Shown piece by piece: positions 62,206 through 64,000 of a DNA stretch of 64,000 nucleotides (position 1 is the stretch's first letter; every line of letters begins with the position of its first letter). The stretch is from JBBIWA01 sp037439425 (GTDB lineage: Bacteria > Acidobacteriota > Blastocatellia > RBC074). Location: positions 1 through 64,000 of the forward strand of contig JBBIWA010000014.1 of the NCBI GenBank assembly GCA_037439425.1, read 5' to 3'. Both the position numbers and the translations under genes were made by a program. The notes beneath the pieces were generated by a model. It ran no database searches, was not told the DNA's origin, and worked only from the letters and a program-made list of their open reading frames with translations.

Positions 62206-63678
62206 TCAAAGGTTCCACCGCGGCGCCACGAGGCGACGTTTGCCATCCTCGCTTAAGGTGATCCCGGGTTCGTCAAGCTGCTTGCGATCCCACAGCTTGC
62301 AGGTCACCTGCTTGTGCAACTGATCAAGCGCTTCGCAGTAATTGGTGAATTCGCAGCGCCGGATCTCAGCTCCGCGCCCGAGCTTCATCTTCAAAAACCA
62401 GTCCGGGTCGGCCAGTGACTGACGCGCAGCGGCGATGATATCAGCTTCACCGCGACGCAGGATGCCTTCAGCTAGTTCAAAAGTGGCAATGCCGCCTGAA
62501 GTCACTACGGGAGTTGAGTAGCCTGCCTCATTCACTGCGCGCTTGATTGCGGCTGCTAGCGGGACGTTGCGCCCGAATGGCCCTCGTTGATCCGAGTTCA
62601 CCGTCGGCATGCACTCATACCCGCTGCGGCCCGTGTAGGGATAAACGGCCTGGCCGACCTTCGGTTGTCTGGCATCCTCGAACTTGCCGCCTTTGGAAAT
62701 CGAAAGGTAGTCGAAGCCCGCGCGCGCAAACTCAAGGCCGAAGTAGACAGCCTCTTCGATGCGATTGCCGCCTTCGATGACCTCATCACCAAGAAAGCGC
62801 ACTCCCACCACGTAGTCATCGCCGACACGCTCACGCACCGCGCGATATACCTCTAGCGGCAGCCGCGCGCGGTTTTCGCAAGGCCCGCCATACCCATCAG
62901 GCCGCGTGTTGAGCGCACTCAAAAACGAAGCCATGGTGTAAGCATGTGCGTAGTGCAGCTCAACACCATCAAAGCCAGCTTCGCGCGCGCGCCAGGCCGC
63001 AGCGGCGAAAATCTCAGGTAAGACTTGTGGCAGCTCACGAATGTGAGGCAGATGCATGTCCGTCACGCGCTCGCGGTAGCCATAGCGCAGCGCTTCAAGC
63101 TCGCGTTCATCGAGCAGCCGATCGTGCCACTCATCCGGCGCGGCTTTGAGAAAAGTGCGGATCTCTGCTTCATCCGCTTCGAGCCAGCGCGCCTCCTGCG
63201 TTATTTCAGCCAGCTTATGCCGATGCCGCTCGGTCACCGTCAGGAAGCGGTCGAAGTATTTGTCCTTTGGCGGCCGGCGCTTGACCGCGAGAAAATCAAT
63301 GATCTGAATGAAGAGGCGCGTTTGCCCGCCGCTTTCTCGGCGCACGGTTTCGACCAGTTCACGCAATCCTGGAATGAAACGATCGTGCCCGATGCGCAGC
63401 AGCGGCCCGCTCGGAATATCGCGGATGCCGGTCGCTTCGACCACAATGGCTCCCGGCTGCCCCTGAGCAAAACGGGCATACCACTCGAGGATGTGACGCG
63501 TGACCTGTCCCTCTTCTGTGGCGCGCCACGGCACCATTGCTGGAACCCACGTGCGGCTTTCCAGCCAGATTGGTCCAATTTGAATCGGACTGAAGAGAAG
63601 CGAAGTGGCCGCTTCTTCCGCCGTTGGCCAACGTGCTTCAGGAAGCGAATACCGGATTGGATTCTCAGGGTGCCACAT
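62206..63678 (-). CDS. NADH:flavin oxidoreductase (Old Yellow Enzyme family)
   Basis: The 490-residue product has a TIM-barrel OYE domain: LFSPIQIGPIWLESRTWVPA, AAAWRAREAGFDGVELHYAH, AYTMASFLSALNTRPDGYGG (residues about 245-264), GVRFLGDEV, GFDYLSISKGGKFEDARQ, VVTSGGIATFELAEGILRRG and ADIIAAARQSLADPDW. The His-Tyr pair HYAHAYT holds the substrate carbonyl. The C-terminal Cys-rich end (CEFTNYCEALDQLHKQVTCK) may bind an iron-sulfur cluster as in 2,4-dienoyl-CoA reductase. It probably reduces an activated C=C or aromatic acyl-CoA with NAD(P)H. The start has a weak SD. It heads the minus-strand group with the hydratase and RidA genes. Confidence 0.9.
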   Translation of the reverse strand: MWHPENPIRYSLPEARWPTAEEAATSLLFSPIQIGPIWLESRTWVPAMVPWRATEEGQVTRHILEWYARFAQGQPGAIVVEATGIRDIPSGPLLRIGHDRFIPGLRELVETVRRESGGQTRLFIQIIDFLAVKRRPPKDKYFDRFLTVTERHRHKLAEITQEARWLEADEAEIRTFLKAAPDEWHDRLLDERELEALRYGYRERVTDMHLPHIRELPQVLPEIFAAAAWRAREAGFDGVELHYAHAYTMASFLSALNTRPDGYGGPCENRARLPLEVYRAVRERVGDDYVVGVRFLGDEVIEGGNRIEEAVYFGLEFARAGFDYLSISKGGKFEDARQPKVGQAVYPYTGRSGYECMPTVNSDQRGPFGRNVPLAAAIKRAVNEAGYSTPVVTSGGIATFELAEGILRRGEADIIAAARQSLADPDWFLKMKLGRGAEIRRCEFTNYCEALDQLHKQVTCKLWDRKQLDEPGITLSEDGKRRLVAPRWNL

Positions 63679-64000
63679 TCTTGGAGAGAGAGATCAGGGG
63701 CAGTCGATAACCACCACACCCGCCAGGTTGCTTCCCTGCCCCTCTTCGCGATCTGTCGTTTCTAACGCCGAGGCCTCTCGGACTCCCATTACAATTCCCC
63801 CTGCTGGAGTTATAGCGGAGTTCAATCGGACGCCCAGAAGAAGCAACCAAGTAGCTGACCACCGGCTACGGATGAGTGGTGACTAAGGTCAAGATCAAAT
63901 TGCTGCTGGCCCATAAATCTCTCCCTCACCCTCAGGGGACGGCTTTCAGGCTTCAGTGGTCAGTAAGAGGCAGACTTTCCGAACGCACAATCAAAACTCT
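63679..64000. other. no gene seen
   Basis: The last 322 bp hold no supported gene. GATGAGTGGTGACTAAGG near 63870 resembles the GTGATGAG palindromes elsewhere but lacks its partner arm. Confidence 0.6.

Overview
The window is one contiguous piece of a mid-GC (roughly 55%) bacterial chromosome. The gene families present (an 11-kb-scale mix of secreted PKD/HYR and collagen-like proteins, VPS10-type beta-propeller protein, GH63-like glucosidase, S9 peptidase, extracytoplasmic Gfo/Idh oxidoreductases, a DUF1501 fragment, short-form HisG plus HisZ) most resemble Acidobacteriota, perhaps Blastocatellia. That assignment is an inference from family content; there is no rRNA here, and Planctomycetota or Verrucomicrobiota share several of the families.

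Layout. 1-2.1 kb: palindromic repeat array, a region rich in hairpins without a recognised gene, and one small conserved-looking protein. 2.1-8 kb: PAS-LuxR regulator convergent with a hemerythrin, a small secreted protein, and a 1179-residue surface protein. 8-15.6 kb: glucosidase, a broken PIN toxin, a MITE-like element, then hsp20-lon. 15.7-18.4 kb: minus-strand TonB-like protein, anti-sigma factor and ECF sigma factor. 18.4-24 kb: a repeat and insertion-sequence graveyard around a collagen-like secreted protein. 24-31 kb: radical SAM protein, amidohydrolase, thioredoxin-like lipoprotein, Tat-exported oxidoreductase, aminotransferase, XRE regulator. 31-32.5 kb: a second nest of repeats with a DUF1501 remnant. 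32.5-47.3 kb: oxidoreductase lipoprotein, S9 peptidase, acyl-CoA ligase, beta-propeller protein, methyltransferase, RNase Z, MATE transporter and ABC exporter. 47.3-48.4 kb: repeats and tRNA-Lys.

48.4-64 kb is mostly core metabolism on the plus strand: argF, murJ, a glycine-zipper protein, a ThiF/MoeB-like adenylyltransferase, thrB, then a his cluster hisZ-hisG-hisD-hisC-hisB-hisH. hisA, hisF and hisI are not next to it. A WG-repeat protein follows, then a minus-strand group of RidA, enoyl-CoA hydratase and an OYE-type flavin oxidoreductase.

The most unusual content is non-coding: at least five families of dispersed palindromic repeats. One is a REPIN-like family of about a dozen hairpins, often in inverted pairs, whose outer edge supplies the Shine-Dalgarno sequence of two genes. 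Another is a 237-bp MITE-like element that recurs 20 kb away with a tandem 50-bp array nested inside it; part of the same composite lies next to tRNA-Lys. No complete defence system, prophage, CRISPR array or biosynthetic gene cluster is present.
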